In this document: positions 1 to 11,203 of the stretch, piece after piece
How the letters are laid out: each line of letters begins with the position of its first letter
Numbering within the stretch: the stretch's first letter is position 1
Source of the DNA: Gambelia wislizenii
Taxonomy: Eukaryota > Chordata > Lepidosauria > Squamata > Crotaphytidae
Direction: 5' to 3'
Assembly (NCBI GenBank): GCA_030847615.1
Contig: JAUMIR010000001.1
Span: 181,741,001 to 181,805,000 of the forward strand
DNA length: 64,000 nt
Notes under the pieces: model-generated
What the model was told of the DNA's origin: nothing
Database searches by the model: none
Seen by the model: the letters and a program-made list of their open reading frames with translations, nothing else
Position numbers and translations under genes: made by a program

Positions 1-984
1 TTGCTGGGAGATAGAAATTGCTAGGTTTGTATCAACCTCGCAAGGTTGGACAGGAGGGAATATAGAAAAGATTTCTGTAGGGATAGATTTGGGAATGGTC
101 ACGTAATTGTTTGATTGAATGACTCATTGCTGAGACACCCAGGTCTGGAAGAAAGGATTAGCACATGCCTCCTTAATGACTGTGTTTACTAAGGAGGTTT
201 CTACACAATCCTAATGCGGGCTTTTTTTGCCATTAAATTTCTAAGACACATCCCAGGTCATCGTGACTTCCAGCTGACCTTTGGTTTGCTCCAGCCAACC
301 TGACCCTGAAAAGTGTTCAATACAGTATTTCCAATTATGAGATATCGTGGCGAGGGGATAGTAGGGCATACTAACAGCTGGGGCTTTGGTTTTCTGGCAC
401 ACGATTGACTCTCCAAGCTTTAGGAAAAGTAAAGCACTGTGGTAGCCAGCTGATCTGGCTTCAGAGAGGCAACTACTACTGGCACGTTGCTTTTCCCTGA
501 GCCCAGAGTGGCAATAGTGCACCAGAAAAGCAAAGCACCAGTGATAGTCTCCTCTCTGAAGCCAAAAATGGCAGCTAGCCTTCTGATGGTGGGGCTTGCT
601 GAGGCTTTGGCTTCAGAGAGAGTGACTACTGCTGTGGCTCTCAGGCTGAGAAGTGGTGCCAAGGAGAGGGGAAATGGTGACACCTCAGGCAGCAGTTTTC
701 CTTCCTCCCTTCCCCACCCCACCCCACACCTGAATCATCCAGTGAGGATGGATTGTCTACACAGTAGTTTTTTCCAGAGTTTCCAGAAAACTCCAGAGAA
801 AACTGCAAGTTTTCTAAAACCTGGATTAAGGGGGTGTTCCCTGAGCCTGGTGAGAATAGGGTCATACAGCATGTTTCACTATCGCACCAGATTTGGGGGA
901 AAGGCCACACATCTTGTGGCATTATGAGGGGGGATTTGGGGGTTTGTGACTGGTGTAGATAATCCCTGAGACTAGGATTGAGAT

Positions 985-1016
<32 letters not shown>

Positions 1017-2100
1017 AGCCAGTCTGATGTAACTGTGACACAACAGTGACTCTAACCCTACCCTATCACCCACCACTCAAAACAAGGATCAGCAAAGAAA
1101 GGGGTTTGTAATTTTGCTTAAAACTTTAAAAAAAAAATCTGATTTTGTGGACATTGAAAAATTATCCTCCCAATTCATGCAGATCAAATACATCATTAAT
1201 TTTACAGGAAATGAGGGTGTGGTTAAGAGACTGTGAACCCTGCAAAGTAAGCCAGTGTTACTATTTGTATTGTAGTCTGTCTGTCGCTATCGTGTGCTCA
1301 TAGGGAAACGCCAAGGTACAGCTGTGAAGGAGACTGAATAATATGTCTTCCTCTGACTATATGGCTTGCATAGCAAGACTCATCCTCTCCTCTTCTGTCC
1401 TCACCACATTTTGTAACCCAGTTCATCATTCAAAAAATGGCAAAGGGTCTCTTATGCTAACTGATGCCAAAAATGGGTAATAACAAGGTAAATTGAGCAG
1501 TGCAGGCCCCTCTAGAATCTCAAAGCTTGCTAAAGTGCAGTGATCACCACTCCCATACCTCATAAATTGTCTAACCCATTTTACAGAAGGTTCACCAATG
1601 TTTCCAAGATGAAAGAAATGATGGCAGAACATGGGGATCCCTTTTATGACAAGTAAGGATGGTGATTTTAGACAACTCCTAATATATTCTTAAGACTAAA
1701 TTGTGTTTTGTTCACCTTGGCTGCTGTCTTCTCCTCCCCCCTCCCTTGTAAATGCTATTTTACTCCATGTAAAGTTTGTTTATACCTCTACACTTCTCAA
1801 TTAATGCTGTGAAATTCCAAATTCCATTGTGTGTAGGCTTGAAAATGTTGTGTAATGTGATACTTAATAACAAACCATTTGTGTGCACACACAAAGGAAA
1901 AACTCAGATATGTTATGGGGGGGGCAGACTTTAAGTGAGCAAATTAAGCTTCCAGACCACTGAGCAATTTTTCACACCCATAGTGCTGGCTAAATACCAG
2001 TAAATGCTCATGTTTCTGCATCTGGTGGAGTTATGAATTTAGAGAATGAAGGTTACTGGTATTAACCACTGAATAGTGACAATCACTTCACTAGTCTTCT
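1..2100. other. Unassigned intergenic DNA
   Basis: No gene is recognisable. Imperfect inverted segments lie at about 370-640, where a motif built on GGCTTCAGAGAG recurs on both strands, which suggests a decayed foldback DNA transposon. Short open frames here show no domain, and frames of this length are expected by chance. Confidence 0.5.
985..1018. repeat. (GT)n(GA)n microsatellite
   Basis: A run of GT dinucleotides passes directly into a run of AG dinucleotides. Confidence 0.95.
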
Positions 2101-4700
2101 TTAAAGTGATTTTTATTAAGATTTACATATGTTAAAACTATATCAAACACCCCTATGAAAAATCAAAGGCTAACAAATTACTAGCAAACTACCAACACTA
2201 CTAACACACCACTAATTAAATAAATAATAACTAACTAAATGAAGAAAAAGTAATATCATTTGAACACAGACAGATAGACATCATCATTTATTTATTGCAA
2301 CCAATAGATCCATCAAAAGCAGAAATCAAGGATAAGAGAAAACAGACAAAATATCAGAAAAATCAGAACAATAAAACAATTATAATTGACTTTAGTCTAA
2401 TACACAATGAGCTCTAATAGTGGCTCCCTCTGTAAGAAATTTAGCAACAGCCAGGGTCACTTTTGGACACTTGTCTTCCAATATTAACCTGATGTAAAAT
2501 TGGTCTGAACTTCCAGGAAATTTACTCAACAGTAGATTAATTATAGAGTAGCGGACCTGATTATAACAGCTACAAGACAAAAGAATATGCTTCATCAACT
2601 CAACTTCCATATTGCTGCAAGGGCACTGTCTTTCCAGATATGGGACACCAACAAATCTGCCTTGAAGTAATTCAATAGAATAAATGTTACATCTGACCAC
2701 TGACAGATTTTTAAAGTAATCAGCTAATTGAAAAGGCCCGACATAGTGGACATTCATTGCACCAGGAGAGCAGGATACATATGAGTGGTAGCACAGATCA
2801 CAAAAAGCTATGTCCCATAGTGTTTGTTTAACAAATTTGAGGGTAATATTCAAATCCAGATTGGAAAGAAAGGAGGAAGAGAGACTGACTGAAGCTGCTT
2901 TTTTGGCAAGAAGCTTGGACCGGCTGCTTACACAGTCATCCTGGGACAAGTATAAAAGCAAATCTGAGCCCACCCCAAATATGCTGACTTCTATCCACAA
3001 TTTGAAAACATTCCACCAAGCCCTAATCGAGAGACAGCTTTCCCTTGTTTCCAACAGGAACACAGAATTGGGGATAGAATTGGGGAGTTGGAGAAGGGAA
3101 CTTTGTTGCCTATCTATCTCATGTTTGTCCCCTTATCCAGGTATTAGAAGCATATAAGTGTTGTGCAGCAGACTTGGCATTGAACACTTTGATGGCAGAC
3201 AGTGTATACATGCCCTCTTTAGTAAAGAACAAGTGTTTTATTGCAGATGAGCTAACTAATACTCTCTGAAGGATAGCTGACCTATTGGTATTCCATGACA
3301 AAGTATGATAGAATGACAGCCCCAGGTATGAGAAGTTTTTAATCTGTTCTAGGGTATGCCCCTTGAGAGACCTATAACACTGGAAGAATTTTTTTTCCCA
3401 AAAGTCATGACTTTGGATTCCCCAAAATTAATTTTCAGGTCATTGGTTAAACAATAGTTCATGAATTTCATTAGAACATGTTTCAATCCAGGACTTGAAC
3501 AAGAAAGGATAATGGTGTCATCTGCATAACGTAGGATAGGAGTTTGGGCAAATGTCCTTCAGGGTCAGACAAGGCTTCCTCAAGGTCATTTATATACAGA
3601 TTAAATAATGCAGGTGCAAGCATACCTCCCTGTCTGACTCCTCTGGACACAGAGATGTTGTTTGAGAGCTGTCTTTGTGTGTCACATTTAACTTGCATCT
3701 TACTGTCACTGTATAGAGCCATTATGAGATAAAGCTGTATTTTATCAACCAAGATCTTATCTAATTTCTCCCATAGTTTGGTTCTAGGAATGGAGTCAAA
3801 GGCAGATTTCAAGTCCATAAAAGTGGCATACAATTTACCACATAAAAATTTAAGACGTTTCTCTGCTACGTGAAAGAGGATCAGGCAGTGGTCAGAGGTG
3901 GAATAGTTCTCTCTAAAGCCTGCTTGGGCTTCCGTAACAACATTGTTAGCCTCCAGGAAATTGATCAATCTTTTGGATAATTATCGAGCATAAAGCTTAC
4001 CCATTATTGAGAGCAAGCTAATGGGTCTGAAATTCCCTGGATCACTAAGTTGTCCCTTCTTGTAAATCGGAACAACTATTGCATGTTTCCAGCTGTTGAC
4101 AGGGATTTTGCCAGATTGATTTATAACAGTGAAAAGGGCAGCTAACAAAGGGGTCTACCAATCTTGATTAATTCAGCAGGAATAAAATATATTCCAGGTG
4201 CTTTCCTCACCTTAAGCTGGTGAATTAATTCGATCACTTCCTACATAGAAACAGGATTTCAAGAAGGGAGAGAGGATGGAATGACATCCTGAAAATTGAG
4301 AGGGTCTAATTGAGTAGTATTTGAGTCAGTAAAATGGATCTAAAATGGTCCCCCAGACCTGGGCTGGAATTATGCAAGGAGGAGCTTGAGAATTGGAATG
4401 TAAGGCACCTGACACAATCTACCAAAACATGTTTGAGTCATTATGCAAGAGGCAGTTAATAGCAGGGACCAGAAGTTGCACTCAGATTGTAGTCTTTTTG
4501 GGGCTAATAAGGCCTTATAATTTTTTTTTAGATGAAAATAGGTTGAAGGGAGGTGATTACAGCAAGATTTCCTGTAGGTTATATAGGAATCTCTTATCAT
4601 TTCTTTCTTCAGATGACATTCTCTGTCAAACAAAGTGGGCCCCTTAGAAGTAGTAGGGATAGTATTATCTAGCCCTGGTCTACTTGTGTGGGTTAAATCA
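2100..4700 (-). mobile_element. Decayed non-LTR retrotransposon, clade uncertain
   Basis: On the minus strand, from about 4630 down to 2392, the translation follows a non-LTR ORF2 in order. A linker region comes first, then RT blocks (about 4100-4000 with VVPIYKKGQLSDPGNFRPIS, 3968-3500 with AGFRENYSTSDH, DLKSAFDSIPRTKLWEKL and GVRQGGMLAPALFNLYINDL). The YADD motif is at 3517-3528 in a shifted frame. The thumb follows (3420-3120), then a C-terminal CPC..H..SC zinc-like motif near 2600. Frameshifts and stops break it into at least four frames. The endonuclease is not seen, so the copy is 5'-truncated. The AFDSIPR and VRQG motifs differ from the CR1 copies nearby, so this is another clade. I cannot assign it firmly (R4-, RTE- or Vingi-like are all possible). 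Both outer limits are approximate. Confidence 0.8.
2392..4633 (-). pseudogene. Broken reverse transcriptase ORF of the minus-strand LINE
   Basis: This would be the polyprotein of the non-LTR element: reverse transcriptase with a C-terminal cysteine/histidine motif. The longest surviving frames are 161 residues (3483-3968, RT palm) and 223 residues (2392-3063, C-terminal part ending in IRAHCVLD). The catalytic YADD codons survive, but a one-base shift just upstream puts them in a different frame from the preceding palm segment. No single frame spans the domain, so it cannot make a working enzyme. There is no sign of a host gene using any part of it. Confidence 0.75.
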
Positions 4701-4875
4701 TCCTGTAAGGATGAATTAAATCATCATACACCTTTATAATAGATACGGCTGGTTTCTCGGATAAAATTGCTGATCTTAGATGAATTAATGACTTGGAATT
4801 TAATCTTATTGCCAATAGACTACTTAATTTATCGGACCACTTGACTCTAATTGACAGATATACAATATAAGAATA

Positions 4876-4876
4876 C

Positions 4877-4907
<31 letters not shown>

Positions 4908-4914
4908 CAAAAAC
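4876..4914. repeat. (AAAAC)n microsatellite
   Basis: About seven AAAAC units in tandem. Confidence 0.9.
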
Positions 4915-5836
4915 ACACAAAAAACCCCTAGCATAGTACAAGACAAACTGCAAAACTATCTAAAAATGGCTTCCAACTATCTTTTCCACAGATATATAAA
5001 TATATCTTTCTGTACCACCTTTCTCTTTAGAAATTGGATATTACACCTCTTCTAATAGTCCAAGTAATAATCAAAACCAATAGTTACACTTTCTCCTTTT
5101 TCTTTTCACAAAATGACTATCAGGGGTACTTGACTAGTCTTCATGAGAAAATGATATTAGGTAAATAAAGGATTTGGCATTTTCTTGCAGAGCTGTACAA
5201 GAAAACTACAAAAACAAAGTCAACACTCATCCATTTATGATGTTTAAATCAAATAGTGACTGTGACACTAACAAGCAGAATATAGCCAAGATATCTGCGA
5301 GAACAGACAGTTAAGTTAATCATGTATCCCAATTATCAGAATGTTAAATGAACTGATCACTGAAGTGGTACATGTGAGGAAAAGTGGGACATATTTAAAG
5401 TTAAATGAAAATGTATTTTTTCTTACCAATCCCTCATGTTTCACCATCTGTATTTTTAACCCTGATAGCAAGTATTCAAATTCAAACAATTGGGTAGGGA
5501 TTTTTAATCACACAATCTTACACATTTTGAATATCTGTTTCCATAATTAATTACCAGAACTCTGAATGTCTTCCCATTTTTCCTGTTTACCTGATTAAGA
5601 ATTGTGACCAGGTGAATCTGAAGAAATACCCAAATCAAGCAACACTTATAATACATTCTTCATTTCAGCTAACTACCCTTCTGAATCCTACAATGCTAGT
5701 CCTGACATTTTTTTAAAAATCCAAAAGAAAATATATTAGTCAAAGCTAGGCCATATAGGACAAAATTCAAGTCTCCAACAGATACATGGTGAGAGAGTGT
5801 CTTTGTTATTACCTGTTAATCCTTTACAAAAAATGG

Positions 5837-5863
<27 letters not shown>
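5837..5863. repeat. (CA)n microsatellite
   Basis: A CA dinucleotide run of about 13 units, followed by ATATACAT. Confidence 0.95.
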
Positions 5864-5869
<6 letters not shown>

Positions 5870-6597
5870 TGATGCTGTGATAACTGCCCTTGGCATCACA
5901 TTCCTTTTAATTGCAGGAAATTAGAATTTGCAAATTGAGCAGTGATACATCCCCCCACCTCTGAGAATCATAACAGTGGGAGGACCAGTAGGGAATCTGA
6001 ATGTGCTTGGCTCCAGTCTTCTGTACTGAAGCACAATTGCAATCCACTTTGGCTATTTATATAACTGACTGTTGCATGTAGCTGCACCATCCCTCCATGC
6101 AAGCACCTGAACCATGTGTGGCCATGGTTTTCCTCTCCCTCCTTAGATTTTTGAACAGCTGCAAGAGGCTGGAAATTGCAGCTATTGCAATAACTCTCTA
6201 ATTTAATATTCACTTCCAAATTAATACATACAGTGACGCTGAACAAAACTGCACCCAGATGCATATTTCATGAGGTTCAGTGTCCTCTGGTTCCCATTCC
6301 TGGGTCAGGCATCTTCTCTATGCCATTTCCATTCTGCTTTGCCTTCACTGGCCTCAGCTTCATTTACCACCACTGCCCTAGAAACCCACTTGTTGTGGAG
6401 ACCCACGTGGTTTTCTTCAGAGAACCTGGACTGAAATCAAAGCTTTAAATATTGAAAGTTAAAGCACTGGTAGAAAAAAGAAACATTCCATCTGGGAGGG
6501 GAACAACCCTCCACAAATTAAGGCAAACATGGATTTAATTCCGGCATGAGACAAAGCCTAAGCTACAAGCATCTGTAAATAATATTATCCTGTCTAA

Positions 6598-6926
6598 GGA
6601 GATTTTCACATGGGGGAAATAACCCTGTGGAGATTGGGAGAGAAACGGGGCTGTTCCGCTGCCAGCACTGCATTTCTCATGCCCCCTTCCTTCTCCCGCT
6701 CTCCCGTCGCCCTCCCTCCATCCTGCTTCCATTTTCCTCCCATGACATTCCACTATTTTTTTTACTAATGAAGAACTTTTGTTAGTAAAAAATATCAGAA
6801 GGAAAATGGAAGCAGGATGGAGGGAGGACGACGGGAGATTGGCAGAAGGAAGGGTGTGTGTGAAATGGAGTGCTGACAGTGGAACAGCCCCGTTTCTCTC
6901 CCGATGTCTGCTGTGTGAAAATCTCC
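6598..6926. mobile_element. MITE, GGAGATT family, 3-bp TSD TAA
   Basis: A non-autonomous DNA transposon of 329 bp. The ends are GGAGATTTTCACA and its inverse, and inner arms are also complementary, with GC-rich repeats near 6650-6700 and 6840-6900. It is bounded by TAA at 6595-6597 and again at 6927-6929. A 3-bp duplication points to a PIF/Harbinger-like source, but no transposase is present to confirm this. At least four other copies with the same ends lie in the window. Confidence 0.8.
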
Positions 6927-7063
6927 TAAGACTGTATTGAGACATGATTGGCAAAACCATCGCCATCTCTATAGGAAAAGGGTTTAAGAAGAAGCCCAAA
7001 GACTTTTACAACAGGAAATGGTGCCTGGAAGAACATTTAAACAATGCAGTTGTGACAGGTCTG

Positions 7064-7610
7064 TCTCTCTCTCTCTCTCTCTCTCTGGCTTTCTTTGCAA
7101 ACAAAAATTCAGGAAGGACTCATCCTGCACTTTCTGCAAGTGCGCTGATGACTAAAAAGGCCAATCCTAGATAAACAAGTCTGGTTGCAGAAAGCACAGC
7201 AGAAGGTCTCCTTGGGTGATATTTTTGGGTTGTGATTCTTTCTGCGTTGTCGTTTCTCTTCAAGACTTGTTTGGCGTGAGTTCTCAAATAAGGCTGCAGC
7301 ATTGTGGATAGTGCGTCTCCATGCCTCCCGATGTGAGGCCAGGGCGGACCATTGTTGGTGATCAATTTGGCCGAGCCTGAGATGTTGTTTCAGGGAGTCC
7401 TTGCTCTTCGCTGCTGCCCTTGTTGCCCACACAGAAGCAGCTCTGCAGCGCCTAACATCCTGCTTTGCAACAGCTGCAGAGCTCTTTGGGCTGGAAGTCA
7501 ACCTGAAGAAAACAGAAGTTCTTTACCAGCCTGCACCACAGGACAAACACCACCATCCCCACACTGCCATTGGCAAATCTGTGCTCAAGTCTGTGACAGG
7601 TACTGCCCCC
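7064..7610. mobile_element. LINE 3' end with inverted 5' part (twin priming)
   Basis: The minus strand from about 7403 down to 7090 encodes the C-terminus of a non-LTR ORF2. This includes LRLGQIDHQQW and a zinc finger with CAFCNQTC then H and C spacing. The plus strand from about 7400 to 7605 encodes an RT segment of what appears to be the same ORF2 type (LVAHTE, then LFGLEVNLKKTEVLYQ). The two parts therefore face opposite ways and meet at about 7400-7403, where both share CTTG. This is the structure expected from twin priming during LINE insertion. The 3' end runs into a CT/AG repeat (7064-7086), as in the copy at 38197-38640. Where the catalytic Asp-Asp of RT is expected, the plus-strand part reads LFA-AALV, so the pair is missing in frame. 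Confidence 0.75.
7109..7400 (-). pseudogene. LINE ORF2 C-terminus with zinc finger (fragment)
   Basis: This is the last 90 or so codons of a non-LTR ORF2. It shows an arginine- and lysine-rich stretch (EEKRQRRKN) and then a C-x2-C...H-x3-C finger, likely for nucleic acid binding by the retrotransposon protein. The same C-terminus is encoded at 38197-38640 and 56205-56860. It is cut at the inversion point and lacks the upstream RT, so it is a dead fragment. The clade is not assigned. Confidence 0.7.
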
Positions 7611-7614
7611 CCCA

Positions 7615-8715
7615 TTAAGACCCATATTAATAAGAACTATGATTGTGAAAATAACTAGTCAATATGCAATTGCTCATTCTTAAAACAGTGATTTTTAAAA
7701 AGGACTTACTGGGTTTTCCTGGTGACACATTTGCTCTTCCAAATACTTTTATGAAGTCTAGTTTGCAATGCTAAGTGAAGGTGGCTGAGTTTATCTCATG
7801 AGTGAATGAATTCCATGTGGATCTGGATTTGTGGATTATAGACCATTCCCAGGTAGAATATAACAATATTCCTCTGTTTGCCATTGCTTTGAAACTTTGA
7901 TTTCAGTTTAACTTCTCTAAATGAATTTGCCTAGGTTTTATTTATTTGTTTTGGGGAGTGGAGGTGGCAAAACCAATTAATTTTTGATTCAAAAATTGAA
8001 CACTTTTTTTGATACTGTATTTGTAGTAATGGAATGTGTACTTGTTAAGTCTTTGGCAAATTATTTCGAGTGCTTCCTTTAACTCACAGGTTTCCTGTTG
8101 AAATGTTCACCCTCCCACTAATACAAACTTTCCCAGCCCAGTAACTTTCAAACGTGTTGAACAAATGCTTCCCAAACTCCATAAATCCAGACATAGAAGT
8201 AGTTCAGCACATCTGGAGGTCACCAGATTGAGGAAGGCTGGCTGTTTGGGGAAATCAGTGAAGAAAGAATGGGTGCCTTCATGTTCTAGTGTGGAATATT
8301 TCCATTGTTCACCCTTTGCTTGTAGTGTGTGAAACAATAAAAGAAGATGCCATTATATGCACATGAAAGCAATTTAGCATTGACACCTTTGATACCAACT
8401 GGGCTTTCCTCCTCACAGTATGCTGAAGAACATTACCATTGCATATAGTCTGGCCAGAGAGCTATTGCTATTATAAAACCTGTATGTTCTCCACTTGAGA
8501 TAGGCATGGTAAGAGTACATTGCAGTTCTCCTTTTCAAATCAGGCTGAAATGAATGTTTTCTGGACACATTTACCTCATCTCTTTCCCCCTATAAATCAA
8601 ATGTAACATGAAAGTGGGGCAGTCTTTTTTAATGAAGGTCTCCTTCACAGAAGCTGAGCTTGGTTCATGTATTACTAAATTTCAGTTTATACTCAAACAT
8701 ATGAGCTATAGTGAA
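7615..8715. other. Unassigned sequence flanking the CR1 insertion
   Basis: No gene or familiar repeat is seen. The last 108 bases (8608-8715) happen to be in frame with the CR1 ORF2 that follows and give it a chance N-terminal extension. Confidence 0.5.
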
Positions 8716-11115
8716 GTAGAACAGATGAACATACATGCAGAAAGGAGAGATGTAGTAGTGATGGGTGACTTCAACTATCCTGATATTTGCTGGCAATCTA
8801 ACTCAGCCAAAACTACAAGGTCTAGCAAATTCCTTACATGCCTGGAAGACAATTTCATGGTCCAAAAGGTGGAAGAGGCAACAAGGGGGTCAGCTATTTT
8901 AGATCTGATCCTAACCAACAGAGACGACCTTGTTAATGGGGTGCAAGTGGTGGGATCCTTAGGTGAGAGTGATCATGTTCTCCTGGAGTTTGTTATACAA
9001 TGGAAAGGAGAAGCCAGGCATAGTCAGACACGCATTCTTGACTTTAGGAGAGCTGATTTCAATAAACTCAGGGAAATACTGGGGATGATCCCATGGTCAA
9101 GAATACTAAAAGAGAAGGGACCTCAAGACGGTTTTGACTTTCTCAAAAGGGAGATACTGAAGGCACAATTTCAAACAGTACCATTGAGGAAGAAAAATGG
9201 GAGGTGTCTCAAGAAACCAGGATGGATGACTAAAGAACTTTCAATGGAGCTAAGTTTTAAACGGAACATGTATAGGAAATGGAAAAGGGGGGAAATCACC
9301 AAAGAAGAATTCAAACAGATAGCGAACACGTGTAGGAGTAAAGTCAGAAAAGCTAAAGTGCAGAATGAGCTCAGGCTTGCTAGGGAGGTTAAGAACAATA
9401 AAAAGGGTTTTTTTGGGTATGTCCGCAGCAAAAGGAGGAAGAAGGAAATGATAGGGCCACTACGTGGAGAAGATGGCAAAATGCTAACAGGGGACAGAGA
9501 AAAGGCAGAATTACTCAACACCTTCTTTGCCTCAGTTTTTTCAGAAAAGGAAAAGGAGGACCAACCTGAGGAAAATGGAACAGAGGACACAATAGGGGAA
9601 ATCCAGCTGAAAATAAGTAAAGAGGTGGTACAGGAATACCTTCTTAATCTAAATGAATTTAAATCTCCAGGACCAGATGAACTACATCCAAGAGTATTAA
9701 AAGAGCTGGCAAATATAATCTCAGAGCCATTGGCAATAATATTTGAGAACTCCTGGAGAACAGGAGAAGTCCCAGCAGACTGGAGGAGGGCAAACGTTGT
9801 TCCCATCTTCAAAAAGGGGAAAAAAGAGGATCCCAACAACTATCGTCCAGTTAGTCTGACATCAATACCAGGGAAGATTCTAGAACAGATCATTAAACAG
9901 AGAGTCTGTGAACATTTAGAAGGCAATGCCATAATCACAAAAAGTCAGCATGGGTTTCAGAGAAACAAGTCATGCCAGACTAATCTGATCTCTTTTTTTG
10001 ATAAAGTTACCAGCTTGGTAGATGAAGGGAATGCTGTGGACATTGCATACCTTGATTTCAGTAAGGCCTTTGACAAGGTTCCCCATGACATTCTTGCAAA
10101 CAAGCTTGTAGAATGTGGGCTAGACAAGTTAACTGTTCAATGGATTTGTAATTGGTTGACCGGCCGAACCCAAAGGGTGCTCAGCAGTGGCTCCTCTTCG
10201 TCTTGGAAAGATGTGACCAGTGGGGTGCCACAGGGTTCTGTCCTGGGCCCAGTGCTATTCAACATCTTTATCAATGACTTAGATGAGGGAATTAGGGGCA
10301 TACTTATCAAATTTGCAGATGACACCAAATTGGGAGGAGTAGCTAATACCCTAGAGGACAGGATCAAAATTCAGAATGACCTGGATAGACTGGAGAGCTG
10401 GGCCAAAGCTAACAAAATGAAATTCAATACGGAGAAATGTAAAGTACTGCATTTAGGGCGGAAAAATGAAATGCATAAATATAGGATGGGAGAGACCTGG
10501 CTGAATGAGACTATGTGCGAAAGGGATCTAGGAGTCCTAGTAGACCACAAGTTGAACATGAGCCAACAGTGTGATGCGGCAGCTAAAAAGGCCAATGCAA
10601 TTTTGGGCTGTATCAATAGAAGTATAGTGTCTAGATCAAGGGAAGTAATAGTGCCACTCTATTCTGCCTTGGTCAGACCTCACTTAGAATACTGTGTCCA
10701 GTTCTGGGCACCACAATTCAGAAAGGATATTGACAAATTGGAGCGTGTCCAGAGAAGGGCAACTAAAATGGTGAAAGGTCTGGAAACAATGCCTTATGAG
10801 GAGAGACTTAGGGAGCTGGGTATGTTTAGCCTGGAAAAAAGACGGTTTAGAGGCGATATGATAGCCCTGTTTAAGTATTTGAAGGGATGTCACGCTGAGG
10901 ATGGAGCAGGCTTGTTTTCTGCTGCTCCAGAGACCGGAACACGGAGCAATGGGTGCAAGCTCCAGGAACAGAGATTCCACCTCAACATGAGGAGGAACTT
11001 TTTGACAGTCAGAGCTGTTCGGCAGTGGAACACACTCCCTCGGAGCGTGGTGGGGTCTCCTTCCTTGGAGGTCTTTAAACAGAGGCTGGATGGCCATCTG
11101 TCGGGGATGCTTTGA
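8608..11115 (+). CDS. CR1 ORF2: truncated endonuclease plus intact reverse transcriptase
   Basis: An 835-residue open frame. Residues 1-36 come from flanking DNA and are unrelated to CR1. From residue 37 it is CR1 ORF2. It has the C-terminal part of the APE-type endonuclease with GDFNYPDI (53-60) and the catalytic SDH motif (121-123), then a basic linker (about 190-285). The reverse transcriptase runs from KSPGPDELHP (352-361) through NYRPVSLTSIPGK, FSKAFDKVPHD and SGVPQGSVLGPVLFNIFIND to FADD (569-572). The thumb and CR1 C-terminal region end near HLSGML. All RT motifs, including the Asp pair, are present and there is no internal stop. The endonuclease N-terminus is missing because of 5' truncation, so autonomous movement is unlikely. 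The start shown is just the first ATG of the frame, and no promoter is seen. Confidence 0.9.
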   Translation: MKVGQSFLMKVSFTEAELGSCITKFQFILKHMSYSEVEQMNIHAERRDVVVMGDFNYPDICWQSNSAKTTRSSKFLTCLEDNFMVQKVEEATRGSAILDLILTNRDDLVNGVQVVGSLGESDHVLLEFVIQWKGEARHSQTRILDFRRADFNKLREILGMIPWSRILKEKGPQDGFDFLKREILKAQFQTVPLRKKNGRCLKKPGWMTKELSMELSFKRNMYRKWKRGEITKEEFKQIANTCRSKVRKAKVQNELRLAREVKNNKKGFFGYVRSKRRKKEMIGPLRGEDGKMLTGDREKAELLNTFFASVFSEKEKEDQPEENGTEDTIGEIQLKISKEVVQEYLLNLNEFKSPGPDELHPRVLKELANIISEPLAIIFENSWRTGEVPADWRRANVVPIFKKGKKEDPNNYRPVSLTSIPGKILEQIIKQRVCEHLEGNAIITKSQHGFQRNKSCQTNLISFFDKVTSLVDEGNAVDIAYLDFSKAFDKVPHDILANKLVECGLDKLTVQWICNWLTGRTQRVLSSGSSSSWKDVTSGVPQGSVLGPVLFNIFINDLDEGIRGILIKFADDTKLGGVANTLEDRIKIQNDLDRLESWAKANKMKFNTEKCKVLHLGRKNEMHKYRMGETWLNETMCERDLGVLVDHKLNMSQQCDAAAKKANAILGCINRSIVSRSREVIVPLYSALVRPHLEYCVQFWAPQFRKDIDKLERVQRRATKMVKGLETMPYEERLRELGMFSLEKRRFRGDMIALFKYLKGCHAEDGAGLFSAAPETGTRSNGCKLQEQRFHLNMRRNFLTVRAVRQWNTLPRSVVGSPSLEVFKQRLDGHLSGML

Positions 11116-11203
11116 TTGTGATTTCCTGCGTGGCAGGGGGTTGGACTGGATGGCCCTCGTGGTCTCTTCCAACTCTGCAATTCTATGATTCTATGATTCT
11201 ATG
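8716..11203 (+). mobile_element. CR1 LINE, 5'-truncated, young
   Basis: The element begins inside the endonuclease domain, where similarity to the second CR1 copy (from about 15943) starts. It ends in the CR1 3' repeat of ATTCTATG units (about 11179-11203). The two copies look very similar along their shared length, apart from point changes and a few indels. The ORF2 portion is unbroken to its stop at 11113-11115. CR1 is a chicken-repeat-1 non-LTR retrotransposon that moves by target-primed reverse transcription. No clear target-site duplication is visible, as is usual for CR1. Confidence 0.93.

Larger units (their letters stand above)
4700..6590. other. Unassigned intergenic DNA with simple repeats
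   Basis: AT-rich sequence with no recognisable gene. It holds an (AAAAC)n run at about 4876-4914 and a (CA)n run at 5837-5863. The short open frames, for example around 5341-5550 and 5968-6264, show no domain. Confidence 0.5.

Noticed and set aside
9171..9839. A 222-codon open frame on the minus strand of the first CR1, and similar ones at 10684-11172 and 16392-16811
   Set aside because: They are antisense shadows of the CR1 ORF2. The composition is Ser/Leu-rich as expected from the reverse of a Lys/Glu-rich protein, and no domain is present.
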